From positions 1 to 64,000 of the forward strand of contig JAKVAQ010000006.1 of NCBI GenBank assembly GCA_022447665.1: a DNA stretch of 64,000 nt, given 5' to 3'. The notes under the pieces were generated by a model that saw only the letters and a program-made list of their open reading frames with translations, made no database searches and was not told where the DNA came from. The number at the start of each line of letters is the position of its first letter. Position 1 is the stretch's first letter. A program made the translations under genes and the position numbers. This stretch comes from Crocinitomicaceae bacterium (GTDB lineage: Bacteria > Bacteroidota > Bacteroidia > Flavobacteriales_D > Crocinitomicaceae). Below, piece after piece: positions 44,481-54,817 of this stretch.

Positions 44481-44549
44481 CATTTCAGCCATTTTCGCGT
44501 ACACGAAAATTGACCATACTCAAAATTAAGTAGGAAAATGGCTGAAATG
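44481..44549 (+). promoter_or_regulatory. 16-bp perfect inverted repeat covering the start codon of the isomerase gene, with an alternative hairpin
   Basis: CATTTCAGCCATTTTC (44481-44496) is the exact reverse complement of GAAAATGGCTGAAATG (44534-44549), which contains the isomerase start codon at 44538-44540. In RNA the 16-bp stem would bury the ribosome-binding region and AUG. The first arm can instead form a local hairpin, ATTTTCG (44491-44497) with CGAAAAT (44504-44510), which would free the start. The two folds exclude each other, as in a translational switch. Confidence 0.6.
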
Positions 44550-45527
44550 AAAGATTTAATAGCAGGAAAAATTGATCAAATCAATGATGCAATAAGGATT
44601 GGTGAGTCTGCTAATTTCAAACAATATTCTAAAAATTTCTCTGCTATTCTCTTAGTGGGAATGGGGGGTTCAGGAATTGGAGGAAGAATTGTAAGTCAAC
44701 TTTTTAAGGATGAGTTAGAAATTCCGTTCTTAACTCATCATGGTTATGGTGTTCCAAATTTTGTTGATGATAAAACTCTAGTCATTGCATCATCTTATTC
44801 AGGGAATACAGAAGAAACAATAAATTCTGTTCTGGAAATAAAAGCTCGGGGTGCTGAAATTATAGTTATCTCGTCAGGAGGTAATTTGCTGGAAATGGCA
44901 CAGCTAAAAGGATGGAATTATTTTCAAGTACCTGGTGGTGAACAACCGAGAGCGATGTTAGCATATTCAATTGTTCAACAAGTATATGCATTAACTTATG
45001 CCGGTTTAATTTCTGAATTTGCAGTAAAAAGCTTAATTCAATTACCAGAATTAATAGAAGCCTCTGAGGTTTCTACGAAGCTAGCGGCAAGAACCATTGC
45101 TGAAAAATGTTTAGGTAAAACTCCCATTATTTATGCTGGAGAGCAATTTGAAGGTGTTGCAACAAGGTTCAGACAGCAACTAAACGAGAATGCCAAGATT
45201 CTCTGCTGGCATCATGTTTTGCCAGAATTAACGCACAATGAGCTCGTTGGCTGGGCCGGAGGCTCAGATCAATACAATGTCATCTATTTGAATTCTGAGT
45301 TCTATCATGAGAAGACTCATACAAGATGGGCCTTTATGAAAGACAAAATTCAAAACTCTGCCGATTCTGTGATGTCAATTGAAGCGAAAGGTCGTGATTT
45401 ACTAATGCAGACTTTTTATTTAATTCATTTTACGGACTGGGTATCGTATTATTTATCAGAACTTAGAGAGGTAGATCCGAATGAGGTAGACGTGATAATT
45501 GAACTTAAAAAGCATATAGGCGAGTAA
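44538..45527 (+). CDS. Bifunctional phosphoglucose/phosphomannose isomerase
   Basis: The 329-residue protein has two SIS domains in the arrangement of the archaeal-type PGI/PMI enzymes, which interconvert glucose-6-phosphate or mannose-6-phosphate with fructose-6-phosphate. Visible segments are VGMGGSGIGGRIV (about residues 36-48), ASSYSGNTEETINSVLEIKARG (sugar-phosphate loop), VISSGGNL, FRQQLNENAKILCW and the conserved LTHNELVGW with catalytic Glu and His. It is shorter than classical PGI, as expected. Its start codon lies in the second arm of a perfect inverted repeat, suggesting translational control. Confidence 0.9.
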   Translation: MAEMKDLIAGKIDQINDAIRIGESANFKQYSKNFSAILLVGMGGSGIGGRIVSQLFKDELEIPFLTHHGYGVPNFVDDKTLVIASSYSGNTEETINSVLEIKARGAEIIVISSGGNLLEMAQLKGWNYFQVPGGEQPRAMLAYSIVQQVYALTYAGLISEFAVKSLIQLPELIEASEVSTKLAARTIAEKCLGKTPIIYAGEQFEGVATRFRQQLNENAKILCWHHVLPELTHNELVGWAGGSDQYNVIYLNSEFYHEKTHTRWAFMKDKIQNSADSVMSIEAKGRDLLMQTFYLIHFTDWVSYYLSELREVDPNEVDVIIELKKHIGE

Positions 45528-45675
45528 TTTTAGTCGAAATTCTATTACCGTTAAGCGCCCTAAATCGATTAATTAGAGATTTTTTCCAAAAAAATCAGAA
45601 ATTATAGGTAATTTATCAACAACTTTTGAATACTCTATATGTATATAGATTACTCATTTAAATTTTGTTGGTACC

Positions 45676-48600
45676 ATGAAACAACTTTTTTCACGTATAA
45701 CGATGGTCTTTTTGGCGTTACTACCTTTTGCTGGATTAGCCCAGTTAGACACTAAGCATTATGTTCCACCAATGTTCGGTCGTGAAGACTTAGGAACTCA
45801 TTATATCGTATTAAGTACGCCAGAAGCAATTCCTTTTGATGTAACCATTACGGATGGTTCAGGAACCTTAATCACGACTGAAACTATTTCAAGTGCTGCT
45901 TCTAGTTCTTACACTTTGGGCGCAGGTACTGCCACACCATTCTTGGTTACAGAGGCAGAATTAAACACTGCTCTCACAGGAAAAGGGCTTGTACTTGAGG
46001 CAGATAAGCCTTTCTTTGTTAACATACGTGTTGTTGCTGGCCCTCAAGCAGGTTCTTTAACTTCTAAAGGTGTAAAAGCCGCTCTAGGTAAAGAATTTAG
46101 AACAGGTCACCTCTTTAACAATACAGGCGATTCATTCAGAAAAAGTTCAACGTTCAGTATCATGGCTACAGAAGATGGTACTACAGTTACCATTGACGAT
46201 ATTCGACCTGGTGTAATCTTCAGAGGAACAACTCCTTCGGGTGCTCCTTTAACTTCACCAAGTGTAACGGTGACCTTGAATGAGGGAGAAACTTACGTCG
46301 TTGCGGCTTATATGGATGAGGCAAGTGCAACGGAAAATGTCAACGGTATTAACGGTACACGTATTACTTCGGATAAAGATATTGTTGTGAATACTGGCCA
46401 GTGGTTAGGAGGAAATGCTTTAGTGGGAGGTACTCCTGCAGCAGGACGTGACTTAGGTATTGACCAAATTGTACCAGTAGATAAAATTGGAAACGAATAT
46501 GTTGTAATCAAAGGTGAAGGTATTGATAACGAAAAAGTTATTGTTGTTGCCACTCAGGATGGAACGGACATTATGTTAGATGGTGTGGTAGCGCCAGTTG
46601 CTACTATCGATGCTGGGGATTATTACGTAATCGATGGTACCGCATTTTCAGCGAATGATAACTTGTTTATTCAGACATCAGAAGATGTATATGTGTATCA
46701 ATCTGCAAACGGTGGCGATGGCGCAACAGATGATAATGAGCGGCAAGTAGGCTTAAACTTCCTACCACCAATTGGTTGTTCTGGGTCGAAATCTGTGAAC
46801 TTACCTGAAGTTGATTTCATTGGTACGGCATACATCAATATTATAGCAAATACAGGTGCTACTGTAGTTGTAGATGGAGTTCCTTTAGGAGCAGGTGATG
46901 CCGTTACGGGAACAGGTGATTATGTTACCTATAAATTAACAAGTGGTTATTCGGGCGATATCACGATTACTTCCGATGACCTAATTCGTGTTGCTCTCAT
47001 CAACCTTAGCGGTAATATTGGAGCAGCAGGTTATTTTTCTGGATTTACGAAGGATGTATCTGTATTAACAGAGACAGTCCTTGCCGACGGTATTGCTTTA
47101 GAAGGATGTATTCCTGCTACTTTCACCTTTGGTATTGACGGGGCATCAGCTACAGATACTGAAATCACATACACTATAGGTGGTACCGCAACGAATGGCA
47201 TTGACTATTCTTACATTGATTCCTCTTTAATTATACCTGCTGGTTCTACTGAAGCGACAATTATTGTCAACGCTATTGCAGATGGATTCCCTGAAGGACC
47301 TGAAACCGTTTTTATCATTTATCAACCAGATGCTTGTTCGGAGTTGGATACTGCAGTTCTTACAATTAACGACGCGGTGCCAATTGAGTTTGAGTTAGAT
47401 GGAACAGACCTTTCATGTTTTGAAGATTTTTCTGGTGAAATAGACATTCCAACAACTGGTGGTACCGCTCCTTATACTTATGAGGTAACTACTGATGCCG
47501 GTGCGGGAACCACTACAACGTATACTTCAATGCCAATTACAGGCTTACCAGCTGGAGAATATTCAGTAGCAGTTTTTGATGCTTATGGTTGTACTGCAGA
47601 TGCATTAGTAATTGGTGGAATTTTTGATGCCGACACTACCTTCCTTCCAGATGGTACCGGAGACACTTACACTACTACAATTGATATTTCAGGTTTCGGT
47701 GCCGGTGAAACTCTTGACGATATGAGTCAGCTTCAACAGATTTGTATGACCATGGAGCACTCTTACATGGGTGATCTTGAAATGAAGATTATTGCGCCGT
47801 CTGGCGAGGAAGTTATATTAAAACAATATCCTGGGGGTGGTTCAACTGACCTGGGTGAACCATTCGCTGCGGCACCAGTTGATGGTGCTTCGTCAACACT
47901 CACTGATCCAGGAGTTGGATTCGAGTACTGTTTCAACGACATGCCAATTTTTGGAACAATGGTAGACGAATCGGGTACGTATACACATACTATTCCTTCA
48001 TCTACTGGTGGAACATATACGGATACCTACTTGCCTTCAGGTTCTTATGAATCATTCGAAAACTTAGATGGTTTATTGGGAGCTACACTAGATGGTACGT
48101 GGACTTTAGAAGTTACGGATAACTTGGCATTAGATAACGGATATATATTTACATGGAATATCTCCTTAATATCTGATCTTCCAGACACGTTAGTTACCCT
48201 TCACGAGCCTGATGAAATTGTAATTGATGGTTTTGTTACTGAAGCAACCTGTGGAGTAGCAAATGGATCGATCAATATATCTGCATCCGGAGCATTCCCA
48301 CCATATACCTATTTATGGTCCAATGGAGAAACAACTGAAGATATAACTGGTTTAGATGCAGGTTCATACACGGTATATGTAACCGATGATAATGGATGTA
48401 CAGACTCATCAACATTCATTGTAAACAATACTTCTTCTATTAATATCACTACTACCGTGGTCAATGCTTCTTGTGTTGGATCGTCTGATGGATCAATTGA
48501 TGTGGTTACCTCTGGGGGAACACCTCCTTACACCTTCTCTTGGTCATCAGGAGAAACAACAGAAGACCTTTCTTCTCTAGAAGCTGGCGCTTACACCATT

Positions 48601-51600
48601 ACCGTTACAGATGATGAAGGGTGTATCTATTCAGAAGAGATCATTGTTAACTCTTTACCGCCGATTGTAATTTCTCTTGTTTCTTTAGACAATGAAGAAT
48701 GTGGTACTGGTAATGGAGCTATTGATATTTCCGTAACTGGAGGTACAGGATCTTATGGATATTCCTGGTCATCTGGGGCAACTACAGAAGACATATCAGG
48801 TCTTTCATCAGGAGACTATACAATTACAGTAACAGATGCTAGTGGATGTACAGCTGATGAAACTTACTCATTAATCAATGATGTTTCGGCTTGTTCTGAG
48901 TTCTGTTTCTTGGATGCAGATGCCGTAGTAACGAATGAAGAATGTGGAAACGGTGCTGGAGCATTGGATGTAACTATCACAGATGTGGCATTCCCTTATA
49001 CCGTAGTTTGGTCATCAGGAGAAACAACAGAAGATATTTCAGGTCTTTCGGCTGGTGATTATACCATTACTATTAATGATGCTGATGGTTGTGAACACAT
49101 CGAAACATTCACTGTGGCAAACGAAACTTATTCGCTTGACTTGTCGGCATTTTCAGTTGTGAATGAAAATTGTGGAAATGCTGATGGATCAATCGACATT
49201 ACCGTAGTTGGTGGTTCAATGCCTTATTCATATTCTTGGTCATCGGGCGAAACAACAGAAGATATTTCTGCTCTTTCAGCTGGCGATTATGAAGTAACCA
49301 TAACCGATGCATCGGGATGTGAGTTAACGACAAGTTTCACAGTTGAAAACAATGTTGGAACATTAGAAGTTTCAGAAGTCATTTCAAATGAAGTTTGTGG
49401 CGGAGGAAATGGATCAATCAACATTACTGTTTCTGGAGGAACCGCACCATATACTTATTTATGGTCATCAGGAGAAACTACTCAAGACATTTCTGGTTTA
49501 AGTGCTGGAACATACTCATGCACAATTACAGATGCAACAGGATGTACCTTTACAACAGATGATTACACGGTAATTGACGGAGCAGGAACATTAAACATTT
49601 TTGCCATTGCGAATGAAAATGAGCAATGCGATAATAACTTAGGTTTCATTGATATCTCGGTTACGGGTGGTTCTGCACCTTACGATTTTCTTTGGTCGTC
49701 TGGGGAAACAACGGAAGATATTGCAGGTTTATCAGAAGGAACCTATTCATGTACAATTACTGACGATATAGGATGTGTGTTAACTACAGGAGACATTATT
49801 ATTTACAATGATGGAGGAGACTTAGAGGTAACTACAGATCTTGTAAATGATGAGATTTGCGGAAACGGAGAGGGTTCAATATTTGTTGCAACTACTGGAG
49901 GAACAGCTCCATTCACGTATGACTGGAGTGACGGTTCAACCTCTGAAGATAATACCAACTTAACTGCAGGTGATTATACTTTAATTGTAACAGATGCTGT
50001 TGGTTGTGAGAATGGAGTAACTGAAACTGTAAATAACACAGCGGGAACTCTAGCCATTGAAGGAGCAATTACTATTGACGAAATCTGTGGAAATGGAGCC
50101 GGTTCAATTGATGTAACAATCTCTGGCGGAACAGCGCCAATTGTTTATTCTTGGGATTCAGGGGAAACAACAGAAGATCTTTCTTCATTGAGTGCTGGAA
50201 CATATGTGATTACCGTTACAGATGCAAATGGTTGTGAGGCAACGGAATCTTACACTATAACAAACGATGCTGGTGATCTAGCTGTGTCATCAGCATTAAC
50301 AGCAGAGATTTGTTCTGGTGCAAATGGTGCGATTGATGTAACCGTTACAGGCGGTTCAACACCGTACACCTTTGCTTGGTCATCTGGAGCAACAACAGAA
50401 GATTTAACCGGATTATCAGCTGGAATCTATTCTTCTGTTATTACGGATAATGCTGGATGTTCTGTTTCTACAGGAGATCTTTCTATCGTAAATAATCCAG
50501 GAACTATGACTTCTTCAACAGTGGTTGGGGATGAGACCTGTGGTGATGGTTCAGGAGCAATTGATTTAACAATTACAGATGGAACAGCACCAATTACTTA
50601 TTTATGGTCTACAGGAGCAACAACTGAAGATATTTCTGGTTTATCAGCTGGGATTTACACCTATACAGCCACTGATGCTTCTGGATGTGTGATTAGTGAA
50701 GATATAACGATTATTAACAACTCAGGTACCTTGAGTATTGATGATATTTCAATAACTAATGAGAGTTGTGATGATGATGCGGGCGCTATTGATGTTACTA
50801 TTTCTGGCGGTACAGCACCTTTAGTTTATGCATGGTCATCAGGAGAAACAACAGAAGACATTACCGGATTATCTGAGGGAGATTTCGATTTAACAGTGAC
50901 TGATGCTTCGGGTTGTTCAGTTTCTACAGGCACTATTACAGTTGATAACGATCCTGGTACATTAACAGTAACTGAAGTTATAGTGGTGGATGAAAATTGT
51001 GGAAACGGTGTTGGATCAGTGGATATTACTGTTGGTGGTGGAGTAGCTCCTCTCTCATACTTATGGTCAAACGGTGCAACAACAGAAGACATTAACTTAC
51101 TTTCTGAAGGCACATACACTTGTACGATAACTGATGCTGCTGGATGTAGCATTGATGTTTTGGCCACTGTATTAAATGATGCAGGTGACTTAAGTTTGTT
51201 CTCTTCAACGGTTACGGATGAAACATGTGGAGATGGTTCAGGAGCAATTGACATTACAATTGCTGGTGGAACTACTCCTTATTCTTATGCATGGGCGCAC
51301 GGGCCAACTTCTGAAGATTTAATAGGATTATCTTCTGGTAATTATACTGTATTTGTTACTGATGCTAGTGGATGTTCTACATCAGCCGATTTCACGCTTG
51401 ATAATAGCGGCGGTGATTTGGCCATTTCTTCATTTACTATGAGTGAAGAGAATTGTGGAGATGCTTCAGGAGCTCTTGACATTACGTTCACTGGTGGGGA
51501 GTCTCCTTATACCTTCTCATGGGATAATGGAGCTACTACCGAAGACATTTCAGGATTAGAAGCCGGAGATTATGAGTTGACCATTACAGACATTAACGGC

Positions 51601-54600
51601 TGTTCAATTACTCAAATTTTCACGGTGACCGAGAATGTTGGGGACTTAGCATTAGTATCAGCAGTTGTTACAGATGAGGCTTGTGGTGATGGCGCTGGAG
51701 CAATCGATATTACATTTACTGGAGGTGATGCACCTTTTGTGTTTGATTGGGATTCAGGAGAAACAACAGAAGATATTTCTGGTTTATCGGAAGGAGATTA
51801 TACACTAGTAATTACGGATGCTTTTGGATGTGAAATCACAACGACTGAAACTGTAGTAAATATCTCTGGAGGCTTTGATGCATCGTTCGCTTCCGTTACA
51901 GACGAAACTTGCGGTGATGCTGCTGGTTCAATAGATGTTGATGTTGTTGGAGGAACACCGCCTTATACTTATTCATGGTCGTCTGGAGAAACAACTGAAG
52001 ATCTGTCAGGCTTAAGTGCAGGAGATTACGAATTAACGGTAACCGATGCAGTGGGTTGCGTTCTAACAATTTCTACAACTGTAAATAATAACACAGGTAC
52101 TTTAGCGCTTACAGGTGCGACCGTAGAAGATGAAGATTGTGCAGATGGAACGGGGTTTATTGATATAACCATTACTGGGGGCGCTACACCGTATACCTAT
52201 TTATGGAGTACGGGAGCTATAACCGAGGATATTTCAGGACTCTCTGAAGGAACGTACACTTGTGTAATTACTGATAATGCAGGTTGTGTTCTTAACTATT
52301 CTGGTGATGTTGGAAACTCCGGTGGTGGAATCACTACAGATGTTGTTATTACTCCAGACCAATGTGGAGCAGGTAACGGATCTATCTTAGTAACTGCAAC
52401 TGGAGGAATTAACCCTTATGATTTCTCATGGACAGGTGGCACACCAACAACATGTTGTACATGGACATTAGAAATGTTTGATTCTAGTACGTCTTGGAAT
52501 ACAGCAACAGTTGATGTAATTATCGATGGTGTATCGATTGGAGAATTCACTGTAACTGGTGGAGGATACAACCTTGAAACATTTGAAATTTGTGATGGTT
52601 CTTCATTAGAACTAGTTTGGAACCCAGGCTTCTTTGATGATGAGGTTTCGTTTGACTTATATGATGCTGATGGTGTATTAGTGTTCTCGCAAGGACCTTC
52701 TCCAACACCAGGTACATTATTTACAACTACTGCAACTTGTCCAGGAGCAGGACCAACTTCAACAATTCTTACTGGATTAACTGCTGGAGACTATGAGCTG
52801 ACTATTACTGATGATGTTGGATGTTCTATCACTGAAACATACACTGTTGAACCATTAGAAAGCGATATTGTAATTACAGTAGTTGATGTCACTGATGAAA
52901 CGTGTGGGAACAACAATGGTGTTATTGAGTATACATTATCTGGTGGAACCGCTCCTTTTGTTACTACGGCAAATGGCTTTACTGATGGCCCTCCTGTAGG
53001 ATTATTAGAAAATCTATACGCAGACACATGGGAGATTATTACCGTAGATGATAACGGATGTACGGATACCTTGGATGTGATTGTTGACAACATCGCTACA
53101 TTCACAACTACTGCAGTATTAACGAATGACTTCTGTTCAGGTGGTATTGGTGCTATCGATATTACTGTAACAGGTGAGTCAGGAACACTAGATTTTGATT
53201 GGGATTCTGGGGAAACTACTGAAGATCTAACAGGATTAACAGCGGGTACTTACACGGTAACAATTACAGATAATGTATTCGGACCTGGTGATTGTGAGGA
53301 TGAGGTAGAATTCACAATAATTGATACTACCGACGTATTGCTTTCTGCAACATCCATTGATGATTTATGTTCTGGTGGAACAGGTTCTATTGATCTTTCT
53401 TTGGATGACGAAACTGATGTGACGATTTTATGGAGCACAGGTGAAACGACAGAAGACATCTCAGGTCTTTCAGAGGGTACTTATTCTGTAACAGTTACTT
53501 CGAATGTAACAGGCTGTGAAGAGACATTAGATATTGAAATATTTAATGCATCGGACTTCACATTCTTAACGGCGGTAACGGATGATGTTTGTAATGACTC
53601 TATTGGAGCAATTGACTTAACGATCATTGGAGGAACAGACATGGTATTCGAATGGAGTAATGGTGAAACAACAGAAGACTTAACTGATATTCCTGAGGGA
53701 ACTTATAAAGTCATTATGACCAATAATACAACTGGATGTGTTGACTCGACAGAAGTAACGGTGGGTAACTCAACTTCTGGAATTGATGGTACAATTGTAG
53801 TTACAGATGAGTATTGTGATGGAGATAACGGTGCGCTTGATCTAACTGTAACAGGTGCAATTGGAACACCTTCATTTGAATGGAGCACAGGAGAGATGAC
53901 AGAAGACATTTCTGGATTGACTTCAGGTGACTATTCGGTAATAATTACAGATGATGCCGACGGATGTCAAGCAATTGTTTTTGCTACAGTTGATTCACTA
54001 AATACTGACCTTGCCGGTTCAATAGTCGCCACGGACGAGCTCTGTGGAGATGGAACAGGTGCGTTAGACCTAACTGTTACGGATGCTATAGGAACATTGA
54101 CATATGATTGGTCTACTGGTGAGACAACAGAGGATATTTCTGGATTAAATGCTGGTACGTATTCAGTAACAGTTACGGATGATGCTTATGGTTGTCAGAT
54201 TACCTTGGATGGAGTAGTTAACAACGAAACTACTTTCGAAGCTGTGTTGGTAGATGTTGTTGATGCCATATGTGCAACTTGTCCTACAGGATCTATTGAT
54301 ATTACGATAAATGAATTCGTAGGAGATGGTCCTTACACGTTTGATTGGAGTAATGGTGAAACAACAGAAGATATTTCTGACTTAGTGCCTGGAATATATG
54401 AAGTTGTGGTAACTAGTGCTTCAGGATGTACAGACACACTTGAAATTGAAGTAGGAAATTCTCAATCAGTAGGAATTTACGACCTTCCAGAATGGGAACT
54501 GAATTTATATCCTAATCCTTCATTAAATGACTTTACATTAGATTATAACTTTAATTCTAATGAACCTGTCTTGATGACTATGGTAGACTTATCAGGTAAA

Positions 54601-54738
54601 ACTGTTTATGTAACTACCCTTGAGGATGTAGAAGGGAAGATTCAAGTAGGAACAAGTCATCTAGAAGGAGGAGTTTATTATATAAGATTCCAGAGCAAGG
54701 ATGAGCAACAGATTCTGAAGTTTACTTTAGTACGATAA
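45676..54738 (+). CDS. Giant SprB-repeat surface adhesin with T9SS sorting domain
   Basis: The 3020-residue exported protein has a signal peptide (MKQLFSRITMVFLALLPFAGLAQ) and an N-terminal IgGFc-binding-like beta region (about 30-460). A Calx-beta-like segment (about 480-570; GGTATNGIDYSYIDSSLIIPAGS), one early SprB repeat (about 570-650) and a proprotein-convertase P domain (about 655-840; MEHSYMGDLEMKIIAPSG) follow. Then come about 26 SprB repeats of roughly 75 residues (about 850-2930), each with a WSSGETTEDISGLSAG core and usually two Cys. A different domain of about 100 residues is inserted in repeat 19. The protein ends in a T9SS type A domain (LNLYPNPSLNDFTL). SprB relatives are mobile gliding adhesins, so this is probably a surface adhesin. 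Confidence 0.92.
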   Translation: MKQLFSRITMVFLALLPFAGLAQLDTKHYVPPMFGREDLGTHYIVLSTPEAIPFDVTITDGSGTLITTETISSAASSSYTLGAGTATPFLVTEAELNTALTGKGLVLEADKPFFVNIRVVAGPQAGSLTSKGVKAALGKEFRTGHLFNNTGDSFRKSSTFSIMATEDGTTVTIDDIRPGVIFRGTTPSGAPLTSPSVTVTLNEGETYVVAAYMDEASATENVNGINGTRITSDKDIVVNTGQWLGGNALVGGTPAAGRDLGIDQIVPVDKIGNEYVVIKGEGIDNEKVIVVATQDGTDIMLDGVVAPVATIDAGDYYVIDGTAFSANDNLFIQTSEDVYVYQSANGGDGATDDNERQVGLNFLPPIGCSGSKSVNLPEVDFIGTAYINIIANTGATVVVDGVPLGAGDAVTGTGDYVTYKLTSGYSGDITITSDDLIRVALINLSGNIGAAGYFSGFTKDVSVLTETVLADGIALEGCIPATFTFGIDGASATDTEITYTIGGTATNGIDYSYIDSSLIIPAGSTEATIIVNAIADGFPEGPETVFIIYQPDACSELDTAVLTINDAVPIEFELDGTDLSCFEDFSGEIDIPTTGGTAPYTYEVTTDAGAGTTTTYTSMPITGLPAGEYSVAVFDAYGCTADALVIGGIFDADTTFLPDGTGDTYTTTIDISGFGAGETLDDMSQLQQICMTMEHSYMGDLEMKIIAPSGEEVILKQYPGGGSTDLGEPFAAAPVDGASSTLTDPGVGFEYCFNDMPIFGTMVDESGTYTHTIPSSTGGTYTDTYLPSGSYESFENLDGLLGATLDGTWTLEVTDNLALDNGYIFTWNISLISDLPDTLVTLHEPDEIVIDGFVTEATCGVANGSINISASGAFPPYTYLWSNGETTEDITGLDAGSYTVYVTDDNGCTDSSTFIVNNTSSINITTTVVNASCVGSSDGSIDVVTSGGTPPYTFSWSSGETTEDLSSLEAGAYTITVTDDEGCIYSEEIIVNSLPPIVISLVSLDNEECGTGNGAIDISVTGGTGSYGYSWSSGATTEDISGLSSGDYTITVTDASGCTADETYSLINDVSACSEFCFLDADAVVTNEECGNGAGALDVTITDVAFPYTVVWSSGETTEDISGLSAGDYTITINDADGCEHIETFTVANETYSLDLSAFSVVNENCGNADGSIDITVVGGSMPYSYSWSSGETTEDISALSAGDYEVTITDASGCELTTSFTVENNVGTLEVSEVISNEVCGGGNGSINITVSGGTAPYTYLWSSGETTQDISGLSAGTYSCTITDATGCTFTTDDYTVIDGAGTLNIFAIANENEQCDNNLGFIDISVTGGSAPYDFLWSSGETTEDIAGLSEGTYSCTITDDIGCVLTTGDIIIYNDGGDLEVTTDLVNDEICGNGEGSIFVATTGGTAPFTYDWSDGSTSEDNTNLTAGDYTLIVTDAVGCENGVTETVNNTAGTLAIEGAITIDEICGNGAGSIDVTISGGTAPIVYSWDSGETTEDLSSLSAGTYVITVTDANGCEATESYTITNDAGDLAVSSALTAEICSGANGAIDVTVTGGSTPYTFAWSSGATTEDLTGLSAGIYSSVITDNAGCSVSTGDLSIVNNPGTMTSSTVVGDETCGDGSGAIDLTITDGTAPITYLWSTGATTEDISGLSAGIYTYTATDASGCVISEDITIINNSGTLSIDDISITNESCDDDAGAIDVTISGGTAPLVYAWSSGETTEDITGLSEGDFDLTVTDASGCSVSTGTITVDNDPGTLTVTEVIVVDENCGNGVGSVDITVGGGVAPLSYLWSNGATTEDINLLSEGTYTCTITDAAGCSIDVLATVLNDAGDLSLFSSTVTDETCGDGSGAIDITIAGGTTPYSYAWAHGPTSEDLIGLSSGNYTVFVTDASGCSTSADFTLDNSGGDLAISSFTMSEENCGDASGALDITFTGGESPYTFSWDNGATTEDISGLEAGDYELTITDINGCSITQIFTVTENVGDLALVSAVVTDEACGDGAGAIDITFTGGDAPFVFDWDSGETTEDISGLSEGDYTLVITDAFGCEITTTETVVNISGGFDASFASVTDETCGDAAGSIDVDVVGGTPPYTYSWSSGETTEDLSGLSAGDYELTVTDAVGCVLTISTTVNNNTGTLALTGATVEDEDCADGTGFIDITITGGATPYTYLWSTGAITEDISGLSEGTYTCVITDNAGCVLNYSGDVGNSGGGITTDVVITPDQCGAGNGSILVTATGGINPYDFSWTGGTPTTCCTWTLEMFDSSTSWNTATVDVIIDGVSIGEFTVTGGGYNLETFEICDGSSLELVWNPGFFDDEVSFDLYDADGVLVFSQGPSPTPGTLFTTTATCPGAGPTSTILTGLTAGDYELTITDDVGCSITETYTVEPLESDIVITVVDVTDETCGNNNGVIEYTLSGGTAPFVTTANGFTDGPPVGLLENLYADTWEIITVDDNGCTDTLDVIVDNIATFTTTAVLTNDFCSGGIGAIDITVTGESGTLDFDWDSGETTEDLTGLTAGTYTVTITDNVFGPGDCEDEVEFTIIDTTDVLLSATSIDDLCSGGTGSIDLSLDDETDVTILWSTGETTEDISGLSEGTYSVTVTSNVTGCEETLDIEIFNASDFTFLTAVTDDVCNDSIGAIDLTIIGGTDMVFEWSNGETTEDLTDIPEGTYKVIMTNNTTGCVDSTEVTVGNSTSGIDGTIVVTDEYCDGDNGALDLTVTGAIGTPSFEWSTGEMTEDISGLTSGDYSVIITDDADGCQAIVFATVDSLNTDLAGSIVATDELCGDGTGALDLTVTDAIGTLTYDWSTGETTEDISGLNAGTYSVTVTDDAYGCQITLDGVVNNETTFEAVLVDVVDAICATCPTGSIDITINEFVGDGPYTFDWSNGETTEDISDLVPGIYEVVVTSASGCTDTLEIEVGNSQSVGIYDLPEWELNLYPNPSLNDFTLDYNFNSNEPVLMTMVDLSGKTVYVTTLEDVEGKIQVGTSHLEGGVYYIRFQSKDEQQILKFTLVR
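48225..54475 (+). repeat. About 26 tandem SprB repeats within the adhesin gene
   Basis: The unit is about 225 bases. Protein cores are strongly conserved (YxWSSGETTEDISGLSxGxYxxTITDxxGC). At DNA level short blocks such as TCAGGAGAAACAACAGAAGA recur almost unchanged many times, while flanks differ. Unit number may therefore vary by recombination between strains, and the region is prone to assembly collapse. Confidence 0.9.
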
Positions 54739-54755
54739 TATATTGACCAAAATGT

Positions 54756-54789
54756 AAAAAGCCTTCTCAGAAATGGGGAGGCTTTTTTT
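54756..54789. terminator. Rho-independent terminator after the adhesin gene
   Basis: AAAAAGCCT (54756-54764) pairs with AGGCTTTTT (54779-54787), with further pairing inside, and a T-tract follows. Confidence 0.85.
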
Positions 54790-54817
54790 GTATCTTGTTT
54801 CTGGTTAAAACGATGTT

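Noticed and set aside
46308-53909. Several long minus-strand ORFs inside the adhesin gene
   Set aside because: They are low-complexity Ser/Thr/Val/Pro translations antisense to the repeats, a by-product of the repeat codon pattern.
48225-54475. CRISPR-like or satellite-like periodicity
   Set aside because: The 225-base period encodes diverged SprB protein repeats in one continuous frame, with no short identical direct repeats separated by unique spacers.
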